A stretch of DNA of 57,988 bases, taken from NCBI GenBank assembly GCA_021287065.1, contig JAJTBE010000025.1, forward strand, positions 1 to 57,988. Direction: 5' to 3'. The notes under the pieces were generated by a model. It had not been told where the DNA came from. It searched no databases and saw only the letters and a list, made by a program, of their open reading frames with translations. Origin of the DNA: Bacillota bacterium (GTDB lineage Bacteria; Vulcanimicrobiota; JAJTBE01). Below are positions 24,187-33,325 of the stretch, in pieces. A program made the position numbers and the translations under genes. Positions within the stretch are counted from its first letter, which is position 1. Each line of letters begins with the position of its first letter.

Positions 24187-26670
24187 TCACCACACATAAT
24201 CCTTAGCGATTTCTCTTACTTTGTGGCCTCCGAGGACATGGAAAACTCTTAGTTTTTTCAGTGAGACCGGGGATAGTTGGCCTATGGGGATGTAGATTAC
24301 TCTTTTGTTCAGTCTGTTGGCGAAGTTTTTGAAGTATGTGCGGGGTGCTTTTGCTGCTACATAGACTACATTTTTTTCGAGGCAGTATTCGATGGCTGCC
24401 ATAAGAAGGACTTCTGCCTTTGTGCGTGTGTTTGAATACAGGGGATCGGACCAGACATCCCATACTCTGCCCGGTGGATATGACATCATCATTCCTCCGT
24501 ATTCGCAGCGGGCTATGCCGGGACCTACTATTTTTTCCGAGGGGTGGGTTGAATACAGAGCCATATCCGATTCCTGATGGTGTTCGCCGAGCCAGGTTAA
24601 TTTCCAGGGGTATCGGACATTTTTTTCATCTTCATCAAAAATGATAACAACAGAGCCTACACCGCCCTGCATCTGGACGGTTTCTCTCACATAGAGCTTC
24701 CTGTCTTTCCAGTTTCTCATGGTTTCCCTAAGATCGAGACCGTCGAGAAGTGAAGTGGTAAAGGGCAGAACTCTGGTATTGTCTTCATTGAGAATGCTTA
24801 TGCCTTTTTTTCTGAGATATGTGCCATAGTTTTCTATGGTGATATCTTCGGGGGGATAAGAGCATATCCAGTTTCCATCGAATTTTTCAGCCCATTCGCC
24901 GGGATTCTTTTCGTTTTTTCGGTCTCTGAAGGGAAGCCTCATCAGGCGTTTGCGGATATAGGGGAATTTCCGCCTCAGGGTAAATTTCTTACCGTTGAGC
25001 CATACTTCATCAGCTTTTATATCAATGGTGGGCAGTTTGCCGGATTTGTCCTGCCAGGGATAATAAGTGGAAAGATCCCACATTTCGTAGGCGAAATTGT
25101 CATCTGCACAGCCTCTTGCACACATAATGATGTGGTAAAGTTCCGGAAGCAGAAGTCCTGTGAGCCGGGCGAGGTTCCGGGCGTATTTCATAAAAACCCG
25201 CATTTGCCAGCCTTTGATTTCCTCGTTTACATTTTCGAGATAATAGGCGGAGCTTTGACGGAAAAGGTTAACCAGAAGGTTTTGCCGTTCCGGGATTTCG
25301 TTTTCCCTGTTCATCCTGTCATAAAATCTGAGAATATCCCCTCTTCTGTCTTCGCTGATTCGGAATTTGTGAACATTCTCCCTTTTGATGTATGGATTGG
25401 TGTTTATGTCATAAAGCCAGTCCGAGAAAATATCGGAATCATTGAATGGAATAAGCTCCCCTGAAGCTTCAGTATTGCCTGAATTCAGAAGCAGGTCATT
25501 CACACCGGGGATGCTTTTATCCGTCTTTTTCTTAACGGTTTTTGTCATGAGGTTTCCGAATATTTTCTTCAGGAAACTTTTAAAAAGCCTGTTGCCAAGG
25601 GAATCCTCCGCTGAGGAGGTGTTTTTTACTTCCTGAACCGTAACAGGTTCAGCAGGCAAAGAAGTTGTTTTGCCTGTTTCCCTGCTTCCATCGGGTCTTG
25701 CAAGAAAAGCGGATGACTGGGGGAAAAGGTTTTCCGGAGTTCTTTCCCCGATTTGGGTTTTACCTTCCGTCAATGTGTTCGGGGAATCCTTTTCAGGTAT
25801 TCCCAAAGCTTTGGAAATACGTTGTCTCTTTCGATCGTTAAATGAGAGAATTTTTGCAGGCTCCGGTTTTTCCTGTGAAAAAGCAGAATTTTCATCGGCA
25901 TTCCTCTGCCCGGGCTGCCATTCTTCCAGCTCTTTTTCGATATTGTGTTTTCCCCGCATCAATTCATAAGCAGCAATTACAAAGGGAGCTTCACCTGTGA
26001 TTTCCCTTAATGAAGCCGGCGAAGGATTAAAAACTTCGAGATCATGCCTTACAGGTTTTCCGAGAGGCAGCCCCTGAGGTTTTTCGAGCTTTTTCAGAAG
26101 TCCGTCAGTATGAGCCATTCCGCAAACCACAAGTATTTTTCTGTATTGTGCGGATAATTGCTGCAAGTGGTAAGCCATGGCTGATTCCCGCCGTTCGTCC
26201 TGAACGGTTGTTATTTTGGGTTTTCCTTCGGACAGAACGGTTTCTTCATAAAGCCTGTGATAAGTTTCAAGGCCCAGACGGGATACAGCATAGGAATCCG
26301 GCATAGGATCGAAAATCAGTGGATAATCATCGGTATCAAGATCTATACAATGAACGGGAATTTTATTTTCCAAACCGCAACGGACAGCTTCGCACATGGG
26401 ATCCGAAGGTTCAATCGGAAAATAAATAAACTCTCCGCTGCCGGATTGGTAGAAAATTACGGAAAGAAAAGGGAACCGCGCCACTGCTCTTTTTACTTCG
26501 TCATCAAGGGTGGAAGGGAGTTCAACAGCTATGCAGTCAGGTTGAATTTCATCAAATGCAGCTTTCACGCACAAAGCAAATTCCATGCGGTAGTGGCATA
26601 CCGGAACCACATAAACATTATCTTTCTCCACAAAATAAGGCTTAACCGGGGACATAGGTTGAAGCCTCAT
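24187..26670 (-). CDS. large TraB/DUF5682-like protein encoded with a MoxR ATPase
   Basis: 827 residues, no signal peptide or clear membrane helix. The first 210 residues resemble the TraB/ChaN-type fold: NVYVVPVCHYRMEFAL (cf. GxxH), QPDCIAVELP (conserved Glu) and KILVVCGMAHTDGLLKKLE (second His motif). In TraB/Tiki relatives such residues bind metal for peptide cleavage, and the DUF5682 family, which co-occurs with MoxR ATPases, begins similarly. Residues 260-400 are a charged linker. The C-terminal 430 residues are rich in Trp/Tyr/Arg (WDLSTYYPWQ, SYPPGRVWDVWSDPLYSN) and unknown to me. Its start overlaps the end of the ATPase gene by 29 bases, so they are probably translated together. Confidence 0.6.
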   Translation of the reverse strand: MRLQPMSPVKPYFVEKDNVYVVPVCHYRMEFALCVKAAFDEIQPDCIAVELPSTLDDEVKRAVARFPFLSVIFYQSGSGEFIYFPIEPSDPMCEAVRCGLENKIPVHCIDLDTDDYPLIFDPMPDSYAVSRLGLETYHRLYEETVLSEGKPKITTVQDERRESAMAYHLQQLSAQYRKILVVCGMAHTDGLLKKLEKPQGLPLGKPVRHDLEVFNPSPASLREITGEAPFVIAAYELMRGKHNIEKELEEWQPGQRNADENSAFSQEKPEPAKILSFNDRKRQRISKALGIPEKDSPNTLTEGKTQIGERTPENLFPQSSAFLARPDGSRETGKTTSLPAEPVTVQEVKNTSSAEDSLGNRLFKSFLKKIFGNLMTKTVKKKTDKSIPGVNDLLLNSGNTEASGELIPFNDSDIFSDWLYDINTNPYIKRENVHKFRISEDRRGDILRFYDRMNRENEIPERQNLLVNLFRQSSAYYLENVNEEIKGWQMRVFMKYARNLARLTGLLLPELYHIIMCARGCADDNFAYEMWDLSTYYPWQDKSGKLPTIDIKADEVWLNGKKFTLRRKFPYIRKRLMRLPFRDRKNEKNPGEWAEKFDGNWICSYPPEDITIENYGTYLRKKGISILNEDNTRVLPFTTSLLDGLDLRETMRNWKDRKLYVRETVQMQGGVGSVVIIFDEDEKNVRYPWKLTWLGEHHQESDMALYSTHPSEKIVGPGIARCEYGGMMMSYPPGRVWDVWSDPLYSNTRTKAEVLLMAAIEYCLEKNVVYVAAKAPRTYFKNFANRLNKRVIYIPIGQLSPVSLKKLRVFHVLGGHKVREIAKDYVW

Positions 26671-27496
26671 TGCCGAGAACCTGAATCATAGCTTTTCCAA
26701 TAGCAGCTTTGCGTTCCATTTTTCTTGATTTCATAAGTTTTCCCGCAAATCTGGCAATATTTATGCCGTCGCGGACCGTGTATCTTTCATCCCTCAGATG
26801 TGCTTTCTGGAGAAAATCGGAAACATATTCGAGTATCTCTTTTTCAATAAAGGGGAGATTCTCCCTTAAAATAAGCATTTCTTCATCTTTTTCGGGAAAA
26901 TCGATAAAAATCTGAGGCTGGAGCCTTGAGTGGATGTATTCGGGAATTTCGAAAGTGGAAGCGTCGTCATTCATAGTAGCAACGAACCGAAAATCAGGAT
27001 GAGCTTTAATTTTAATACCGGCGACAATGGATTCCACATATCTTCTGCTGTCGAGAAGCGGTGCAAGGGATGCCCAGGATTTTTCACTCATACGATTGCC
27101 CTCGTCAAGAATGATAGTCCCGCCTTTTATCATCGCTGTAACAACAGGGCTGGCAACATATTTGATTTCCTGATTGGAAGCAATAACCGGAGTAACCAGA
27201 AGATCTTCAGGCCTTGTGTCCATGGTAGCCTGATAAATATATACATCTCTGCCCAGTTCTCTGGCAGTGGAATAAGCAAGTGTTGTTTTTCCCACTCCGG
27301 GTTTTCCGAGAAGTCTTGGATTCAGGGGATAATCAAAATCATCCAGAACTACCCAGGAAGCAAGAAGCTGCAGTTTGAGATCCGACTGTCCCACCCATTT
27401 CATAGGCACATCAACAGGATGTGAAAGGTGAAGGGTAACGCCTTCTATCTCGACGGTTTTCTGACTGATTTCCGGTTCTATGGCAGTTTTTGACAT
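26642..27496 (-). CDS. MoxR-type AAA+ ATPase
   Basis: 284 residues. Walker A GKPGVGKTTLA, Walker B GGTIILDEGNRM, sensor 1 FVATMNDD, and an arginine region at EYIHSRLQPQIFIDF. It matches MoxR/AAA_5 chaperone-like ATPases, which usually remodel or insert metals into partner proteins and usually sit beside von Willebrand A proteins; none is seen here. Its partner is more likely the overlapping TraB-like protein. The ribosome site AGGAGG is about 15 bases from the ATG, unusually far. It is transcribed after the gene for a His-tailed TPR membrane protein. Confidence 0.9.
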   Translation of the reverse strand: MSKTAIEPEISQKTVEIEGVTLHLSHPVDVPMKWVGQSDLKLQLLASWVVLDDFDYPLNPRLLGKPGVGKTTLAYSTARELGRDVYIYQATMDTRPEDLLVTPVIASNQEIKYVASPVVTAMIKGGTIILDEGNRMSEKSWASLAPLLDSRRYVESIVAGIKIKAHPDFRFVATMNDDASTFEIPEYIHSRLQPQIFIDFPEKDEEMLILRENLPFIEKEILEYVSDFLQKAHLRDERYTVRDGINIARFAGKLMKSRKMERKAAIGKAMIQVLGNEASTYVPG

Positions 27497-27542
27497 AACA
27501 GAACTAAATTGCCTCCTGATTCGGGTAGATTACGAATTTAGA

Positions 27543-28376
27543 TTAGTGTTTGTGGCCGCAGCCGGGACCATGGGTATGCTCCATTTCAATTTCGGAATCA
27601 TTATGTTCATGCTCATGTTCAGCTTCATGACTATTCGATTTAGCCTCATGTTCCAGAGACTGACGCTTGAATTCAGCCTTAATTTTGTCTTCTGTTGTCG
27701 CACCGGTCTTCAGATCATCGAGCTCCTTGCTGAAACGCTGATATGCTGCAAGACCCGGATTGAGCTGCTTCATCAGTTCAAGATATACTCTCGCCTGTTC
27801 GTAGTTTTTAAGATACCTTTCGCACCAGTACATTCTTCTGAGGATATTTGATTTATCCACAACCGAGTCGCCGTTTTTGTATGCACGAAGATAATATTTT
27901 TCAGCCATTCCGTATTCTTTTCTGAAATAATAAATATCTCCCATTGTAAAATTGAGTTTGAAACTTTTTGGGTTATATTGAAGCCCTTCCTGCAGAAAAG
28001 CTATTGCCTGACGATACTGCTTCAGGTTTACAGCAAGATGGTATGCTCCGAAATCGTATGACTGTTCGAAATGAGGGTCCAGTAATGTAACTATGCGATG
28101 GAGTGGAAGTGTGGTTTTGTCTTTTGCCCAGGACTCAGTTTCCGACCTTTCATGATGATACATATCAATAGTGATAAATATGTATGATGCCAGTATGGTT
28201 CTGAGTTCGCCAATCATTTCGCTGAAAATCTGCATTACCATTGGGCGATCCATATTGATGGAGACAAATTTCATCCTCTGGGCTGAAAGCGTTGTGGACA
28301 GATTAACCATAACAGCAAACAGAACGATTATCACAGCAATTTTTACAAACAAATATTTTCGTTCCGCCTGATTCAT
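27543..28376 (-). CDS. membrane-anchored TPR protein with histidine-rich tail
   Basis: 277 residues. An N-terminal transmembrane helix (LFVKIAVIIVLFAVMVNLSTTL) places the rest outside the cytosol. TPR-like helical pairs fill the middle (YRQAIAFLQEGLQYNPKSFKLNFTMGDIYY, YGMAEKYYLRAYKNGD, LELMKQLNPGLAAYQRF). The last 35 residues are rich in His, Glu and Ser (EAEHEHEHNDSE, HTHGPGCGHKH), a likely metal-binding tail. GGAGG lies 8 bases before the ATG. It precedes the MoxR/TraB pair on the same strand with a 46-base gap. Confidence 0.75.
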   Translation of the reverse strand: MNQAERKYLFVKIAVIIVLFAVMVNLSTTLSAQRMKFVSINMDRPMVMQIFSEMIGELRTILASYIFITIDMYHHERSETESWAKDKTTLPLHRIVTLLDPHFEQSYDFGAYHLAVNLKQYRQAIAFLQEGLQYNPKSFKLNFTMGDIYYFRKEYGMAEKYYLRAYKNGDSVVDKSNILRRMYWCERYLKNYEQARVYLELMKQLNPGLAAYQRFSKELDDLKTGATTEDKIKAEFKRQSLEHEAKSNSHEAEHEHEHNDSEIEMEHTHGPGCGHKH

Positions 28377-28396
28377 TTATCCAACCTCCATCCGTA

Positions 28397-28840
28397 TCAG
28401 AAATTAACTATCTCATCATTTTGTTTTGCATTAATACCTTTTGCCTTCAGGTTTGCAATGTTCAGCCTGTCAATACTTCTGCTGATATAAGGTTTTGCAG
28501 CCAGTATAAGCATAAAAAGAATAAACAGATTTCTTGCCTTTCCCCAGATCACAAATGTATTAGCCCAGATGCGCCAGGGTTCGCCAAAATAATCTGTATG
28601 CATAAAGTCTGTGGTATCGTGTTCCTGCGCTTCGAATATCTCGCCTTTTTCAATATGGCGGAGAGCTTCGTCTATTGTTTTCTGCTTTTCCGGTTCAAGT
28701 CGTTTTGCAATTTCGTGATATTGCTGAGAATAAGCTCCGACTATAAATTTTTTAACCAGATAAGTATAACCTGTAATAGAAACCAGAACCACAACAAGGG
28801 CTGCAATTAAGATTTTCTTATTACCGGGGATGTTTTTCAT
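28397..28840 (-). CDS. small two-helix membrane protein
   Basis: 147 residues. An N-terminal helix (ILIAALVVVLVSITGYTYLV), a 70-residue soluble segment with EPEKQKTIDEALRHIEKGE, and a second helix (NLFILFMLILAAKPYI). Ends with a polar tail. The family is unknown to me. It lies 20 bases upstream of the TPR/His-tail gene on the same strand and could be its membrane partner. Confidence 0.65.
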   Translation of the reverse strand: MKNIPGNKKILIAALVVVLVSITGYTYLVKKFIVGAYSQQYHEIAKRLEPEKQKTIDEALRHIEKGEIFEAQEHDTTDFMHTDYFGEPWRIWANTFVIWGKARNLFILFMLILAAKPYISRSIDRLNIANLKAKGINAKQNDEIVNF

Positions 28841-28905
28841 AAAAAACCGCCAGAAATTTGGTATCTGAAGGAGTAAATTTTACAAACGACCAAAAAGTTC
28901 CTCTA

Positions 28906-29811
28906 TTATTGCATGATCAATTCATCTATAAAAGTTGTGGCGCCGTAAATATCTCCCGACATCATCATACCCTTCAGGCCAAAGAGGGTTCCTGAAGTAT
29001 GGATTGCTCCGTTTCCGTCAGCACAAAAACGCCTGATATATTCAGGAACTTTGGTTTCGTCAGTTTTTCTGCCTGAAGAATCATACTTTTCCAGCAGGCG
29101 CGAATCCCTGCGTCCGTGTTCCCTGAGCAGGTAGATATCACCTTTTCCTGCAGTTTCACACATATCGAGGCCTACGGCAATATCATCTATGGTCTTTCCC
29201 CCGGAAGGTAGATCAACCCTGAAAACTTCCTTTCCGTCTGAAGCATATCTGATAAGTGAAGCTGGGGAATTTTCGAAAAGCACATTAACACAATTATTGT
29301 TTCCCAGAGAGATTCGAGCCATTCTGTCAACAACGGAATCAGTTTTTTTGGGAAATTCTCCAAAGCCCCCCTCAAGCTTCAGGTCGGGAGAGTATTTATA
29401 AACGGGATAATCTTTCACAGGAGAATGGAGATAAAGATTGCCTGCGTTATCGCAGCAGATTGACTCCAGAAGGGGAAAATCGTGAATAACACTGGTTTTC
29501 ACTATTTTTCCCTCACCGCTGAGAGTAAAAACAGTAACAGTGTCAGGCCTTATTTGGCCCACAGCTATCATATTTCCGTTGTGGTCAACGGTCATTCCGC
29601 GAAAATCGCCGAATCCCAGTTTTTCGAGGTCCTGTTCCTCCACTCTGGATTTCATTTTAAAATTATTGTCATAACGGCAGAAAGCTCTGCCTTTTCTGTA
29701 TGCAACAGAAATATAAATGTCATCTTCCCTGACAATAATCACATCAACAAGCGCCCGGAGTATTTTCAGATCCCTTGATAAAATAAACCTGCGCTTTAAT
29801 TTTAAATTCAT
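28906..29811 (-). CDS. probable NHL/beta-propeller protein
   Basis: 301 residues without signal peptide. Blades of the form GMTVDHNGNMIAVGQ, ICCDNAGNLYLHSPV, DIAVGLDMCETAGKGDIYLL and FCADGNGAIHTSGT recur about every 50 residues, as in NHL-type propellers. Its start codon shares one base with the stop of the preceding secreted-protein gene (TGATG), so the two are probably translated together. Function unknown; perhaps a scaffold or ligand reader. Confidence 0.65.
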   Translation of the reverse strand: MNLKLKRRFILSRDLKILRALVDVIIVREDDIYISVAYRKGRAFCRYDNNFKMKSRVEEQDLEKLGFGDFRGMTVDHNGNMIAVGQIRPDTVTVFTLSGEGKIVKTSVIHDFPLLESICCDNAGNLYLHSPVKDYPVYKYSPDLKLEGGFGEFPKKTDSVVDRMARISLGNNNCVNVLFENSPASLIRYASDGKEVFRVDLPSGGKTIDDIAVGLDMCETAGKGDIYLLREHGRRDSRLLEKYDSSGRKTDETKVPEYIRRFCADGNGAIHTSGTLFGLKGMMMSGDIYGATTFIDELIMQ

Positions 29812-30290
29812 CAGAGACTTCCCATATTAATAATTTTTGGTTCTCCGCCGGATGAGGGCCAGAAAATATGAATCGGTGCCGGCATTCCCGGAACTCCGTC
29901 CTTTTTTTCCACGAAATACCGATCTACCCTGCCCTTTTCCGCTGTTTCCTGAAAACCTACCGTCATTGTATTGCCCTTGAGCACATATTTTATCTTGACC
30001 GGGTTGCAGTAAAACTGCACATTCTGGCAGGCTTTTTTGTAAGAGAAAGGTTTTGTGTCATTATCCAAATCTCTTCCATCAGATGTCAGAAGCGATTTGT
30101 GCACCAGAGGAACCACCGCTTTGAGCCTTGTTTCCTCATCGGGAATGGCAAGAGCTGTAAGGAATTCATTAAGCAGCTTGATTCCCCTTTCGTCCGGAGC
30201 GATTTTTTCAACGGCATCAACCTTAATACAACAGACAAAAAAGGCTATACCCACAAGAAGCATAAAAGTAAACAAAACTCTTTTTTTCAT
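29811..30290 (-). CDS. secreted protein of unknown function
   Basis: 159 residues with an N-terminal hydrophobic segment (MKKRVLFTFMLLVGIAFFVCCIKVDA) that could be a signal peptide. The mature part has an AxPDEETRLKAVVPLVHKSLL helix and a sheet ending in KDGVPGMPAPIHIFWPSSGGEPKI. No known family. Stop TGA overlaps the ATG of the propeller gene by one base. No clear ribosome site. Confidence 0.65.
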   Translation of the reverse strand: MKKRVLFTFMLLVGIAFFVCCIKVDAVEKIAPDERGIKLLNEFLTALAIPDEETRLKAVVPLVHKSLLTSDGRDLDNDTKPFSYKKACQNVQFYCNPVKIKYVLKGNTMTVGFQETAEKGRVDRYFVEKKDGVPGMPAPIHIFWPSSGGEPKIINMGSL

Positions 30291-30393
30291 AAGTTACCGG
30301 TAAACCGGATTCCCTCCCTCTATTTTTTGATTTCCGTTATCTGTTCAAACCAAAATTGTTGAATACAAGCTCCAGCTTTTTTATGTACGAATG

Positions 30394-30861
30394 CTATTCT
30401 GTCTTTTCAACTTCAGTTACCTCAGCAAGGAATTCAGGATCAAGCCTGAACAGAGAGCCTCTGCCCTGATAAAAACCATGGGCAAGAATCATATGAATAT
30501 TAAGGTCGGTAAATGTCACTTCCTTACCTGTTTTCAGATTCTTTACCGTTGTGTTTGTTTTTGGAAAAACTCCGGGATCACCAAAAGGACATGGGAGTTT
30601 TCCCCTTACAGAGTCAACCTTAACTTCAAAATGAGGAACGACATTGATAAAATCCCCCAACCCCCGGACTCCGGCATCCCTGAGTTCGATCATTCTCGAT
30701 GCTATCTGATCATGACTAAGCCCCATAAGGGTTACTGTTTCTTCATCTGCAATGAGTATGTCTATAAGTTTTCTCAGGTCATCTCCGAGAAAACCGCTCA
30801 GAGTAATAACACCCGGCGCCATGTTTGCCTGAATTTTTTCCATCTGTACAGTCTGTTTCAT
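30394..30861 (-). CDS. conserved-looking hypothetical protein
   Basis: 155 residues from the ATG at 30861, where AAGGAG lies 8 bases upstream; an upstream start at 30888 lacks one. No signal peptide. Features: APGVITLSGFLGDDLRKLIDIL, DAGVRGLGDFINVVPHFEVKVDS, GKLPCPFGDPGVFPKTNTTVKNLKTG and HGFYQGRGSLFRLDPEFLAEV. I do not recognise the family. It stands alone between the secreted gene and the nqr operon. Confidence 0.65.
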   Translation of the reverse strand: MKQTVQMEKIQANMAPGVITLSGFLGDDLRKLIDILIADEETVTLMGLSHDQIASRMIELRDAGVRGLGDFINVVPHFEVKVDSVRGKLPCPFGDPGVFPKTNTTVKNLKTGKEVTFTDLNIHMILAHGFYQGRGSLFRLDPEFLAEVTEVEKTE

Positions 30862-30881
30862 CCGGATTCTCCTTAAGATTG

Positions 30882-30925
30882 ATACCAATGATTAAAAAAC
30901 AGTACCGGCATATTACCGGTAACAC
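30882..30925 (-). terminator. likely terminator of the nqr operon
   Basis: On the - strand, TACCGG pairs with CCGGTA (30921-30916/30908-30903) and is followed by CTGTTTTTTAAT. The stem is short but the T run is good. Confidence 0.6.
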
Positions 30926-30985
30926 CTTATAAATCTGGTATCAACCGGCGTTATTAACAAAAACAGTAAAAATCACCGAAGCAGT

Positions 30986-32089
30986 TTAAGCAAATTTGTC
31001 ATAGAAGATAAGATCTTCAGGCACGCCTTTACTTTTAAGCACTTTTATACAGGCATCTATCATCCCCGGGCTTCCGCACAGATAAGCTTCGACATTGCTG
31101 CCTGATTCCACATATTTTGCAACAACCTCGGTAATTAAACCGATATCACCTTCCCAGTTATCTCCGGGATCAGGAGCTGAAAGAGCAGGTATATATCTGA
31201 AATTGGGAAGATCTTTTTCGAACTGACGCATTTCATCAACCTGAAACAGATCCTTTACAGCTCTTGCCCCAAAGAAATACATAGCTTTCCGCTGATTATT
31301 GTTCTGTTTCATTTCGTAGAGCATAGACCTGATAGGAGCCATACCTGAGCCGCCGGCTATAAAAACAATATCCCTTTCACTATCTCTCAGGAAAAAATCT
31401 CCATAAGGTCCGTTTATAGTTACATTATCTTTTTCTTTCAGATATTTGAATACATAGGTTGTACAAATACCATTGGGAACAAGTCGGATTTCCAGTTCGA
31501 GAGCATCCTTTACAAACGGTGATGAAGCCACTGAATAAGCCCTGTAAACAGGCTCGGGCGTAAGTTCATATTCAGGCACTCCGAATTGCACAAACTGACC
31601 TGCTTTGAAATTTATTTCATCACCGGGTTTAAATTTCAAAGATACTTTTTTGATATCATAGGTCAAATCAGTCAATGATGCGACAGTAACCTGATATTCC
31701 TTTACATTAAACAGACTTTCGGGAATCTCAATGGAATAATCCTTTTTCACTTTGCACTGGCAGGCAAGGCGCACGTTCTGCTTTTTTTCATCTGCGGAAA
31801 GCATAGGAAGCTCAGTTGGCAGCAAGTCACCTGCGCCGTCAAGCACTTTAACTTTACACATACCGCAGGAGCCTCTGCCTCCACAGGCTGACGGAATAAA
31901 AATCTGTTCTTCCATCAATGTTGAAAGAAGAGATCTGCCTCCGTCAACTTCCAGTTCTTTATCCTTATTGATTTTAACTTTTACTGTTCCATAATTGGCA
32001 ATAGTGGCATCCGCAATAACCATCATAACGGCGAGAACGACTGAAATGCCGCACATTACGCCGACACCAACAAGAAAAGGTCCTAACAT
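30986..32089 (-). CDS. nqrF: Na+-translocating NADH:quinone oxidoreductase subunit F
   Basis: 367 residues. Membrane anchor at the N-terminus, then a [2Fe-2S] ferredoxin domain (PSACGGRGSCGMCKVKV plus a fourth Cys in RLACQCKV), then FAD and NAD(P) domains (YRAYSVASSPF, IFVIAGGSGMAPIRSML-like core FIAGGSGMAPIRSM, and YLCGSPGMI). NqrF accepts electrons from NADH and feeds the Nqr pump. It is the diagnostic subunit that separates NQR from RNF. Last gene of the operon, 10 bases after nqrE. Confidence 0.96.
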   Translation of the reverse strand: MLGPFLVGVGVMCGISVVLAVMMVIADATIANYGTVKVKINKDKELEVDGGRSLLSTLMEEQIFIPSACGGRGSCGMCKVKVLDGAGDLLPTELPMLSADEKKQNVRLACQCKVKKDYSIEIPESLFNVKEYQVTVASLTDLTYDIKKVSLKFKPGDEINFKAGQFVQFGVPEYELTPEPVYRAYSVASSPFVKDALELEIRLVPNGICTTYVFKYLKEKDNVTINGPYGDFFLRDSERDIVFIAGGSGMAPIRSMLYEMKQNNNQRKAMYFFGARAVKDLFQVDEMRQFEKDLPNFRYIPALSAPDPGDNWEGDIGLITEVVAKYVESGSNVEAYLCGSPGMIDACIKVLKSKGVPEDLIFYDKFA

Positions 32090-32099
32090 AGCTTCACCC

Positions 32100-32702
32100 T
32101 TATCTTATATTCATAGTACCGGAAAAACCAATAAATGCGAGAGCCATAATTCCGGCAATAATCAGTGTGATTCCGGCTCCTTCAAGCCCTTTGGGTATTT
32201 TTCCCTTTACCTTAGCCATTTTTTCCCTGATTCCGGCCATGCAAGTAATTGCCAATGCCCAGCCCACACCGGCTCCAAACCCATATGCCAGAGAAGAGAG
32301 GAAGCCGTAGTTTCTGATAATCATAAACAGACAGGCACCCAGAATGGCACAGTTGACCGTAATCAGCGGCAGAAAAATACCAAGGCTGTAATACAATGGT
32401 TCCGACACTCTTTCCACTATCATTTCAACCAGTTGAACAAATGCGGCAATCACAACAATGAAAACAATAAAGTACAGATACCCCAAATCCAGAGGCATCA
32501 GAATGTAGTAGTAAACAAGCCAGTTGATAACCGTAGTGCAGGTCATAACAAACACTACTGCAGTACCAAGACCGGTGGCGGTTTTAATCTCTTTGGATAC
32601 CGAGAGAAATGAACACATTCCGAGGTAATTGGTCAGAAGAATATTGTCGGTGAAAATCGCCGCAATAAGTATGGAAAATGCCATCCATCCGTTTTCTGTC
32701 AT
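32100..32702 (-). CDS. nqrE: Nqr subunit E
   Basis: 200 residues, six predicted membrane helices. The Nqr-type motif DNILLTNYLGMCSFLSVSKE has one of the Cys ligands of the membrane-embedded iron centre shared with NqrD; a second copy lies in NCAILGACLFMI. Overlaps nqrD by 4 bases (ATGA). Confidence 0.95.
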   Translation of the reverse strand: MTENGWMAFSILIAAIFTDNILLTNYLGMCSFLSVSKEIKTATGLGTAVVFVMTCTTVINWLVYYYILMPLDLGYLYFIVFIVVIAAFVQLVEMIVERVSEPLYYSLGIFLPLITVNCAILGACLFMIIRNYGFLSSLAYGFGAGVGWALAITCMAGIREKMAKVKGKIPKGLEGAGITLIIAGIMALAFIGFSGTMNIR

Positions 32703-33316
32703 GCTTTTTTCACCTCTTTATCTTTGATAATGTATCCTTTGACAATCCATATAAATATGGCAAGCATAAAGAATCCGCCGGGAGCCATAACCATAATGGA
32801 CCAGTTTGTCCACCAGTCGCCAAGGACCTGAATGCCCCAGATTTTGCCGGATCCCATAAGTTCCCTTATGAAAGCTATTGTAAGAAGCACATAGGAGTAA
32901 CCCACGCCAGAGAAAATTCCGTCAAGAAACGACTCTCCGGGAGGGTTGGAAAGTGCAAAACCTTCCGCCCTTCCCATAACAATACAGTTTGTAATAATCA
33001 ATCCCACATATGGTCCAAGCTGCCTTGAAATATCAGGGGCATAAGCTTTAAGAACAAGGTCAACAATGATTACATACACTGCAATAATCAGCACTTCCAC
33101 CATCATTCTGACTCTGGTGGGAATATGTTTTCTCATAAAGGACACTGTCATGCTGGAAAGTGCGGTTGTGAAAATCAACCCAAGACACATGACAAGGGTG
33201 TTTTTAAGGACATTGGTTACTGCAAGGGTCGAACAGATTCCGAGAATCTGGTAAAAAACAGGATTGTTCTTTCCCAGACCATCTGAAATGATTTTTTTGA
33301 TTTTATGTATCTGCAT
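32699..33316 (-). CDS. nqrD: Nqr subunit D
   Basis: 205 residues, six helices; homologous to NqrE with inverted topology. Cys motifs NPVFYQILGICSTLAVTN and GLIITNCIVMGRAEGFA are the expected iron ligands. 9 bases after nqrC. Confidence 0.95.
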   Translation of the reverse strand: MQIHKIKKIISDGLGKNNPVFYQILGICSTLAVTNVLKNTLVMCLGLIFTTALSSMTVSFMRKHIPTRVRMMVEVLIIAVYVIIVDLVLKAYAPDISRQLGPYVGLIITNCIVMGRAEGFALSNPPGESFLDGIFSGVGYSYVLLTIAFIRELMGSGKIWGIQVLGDWWTNWSIMVMAPGGFFMLAIFIWIVKGYIIKDKEVKKA

Positions 33317-33325
33317 GCTGCTTCC

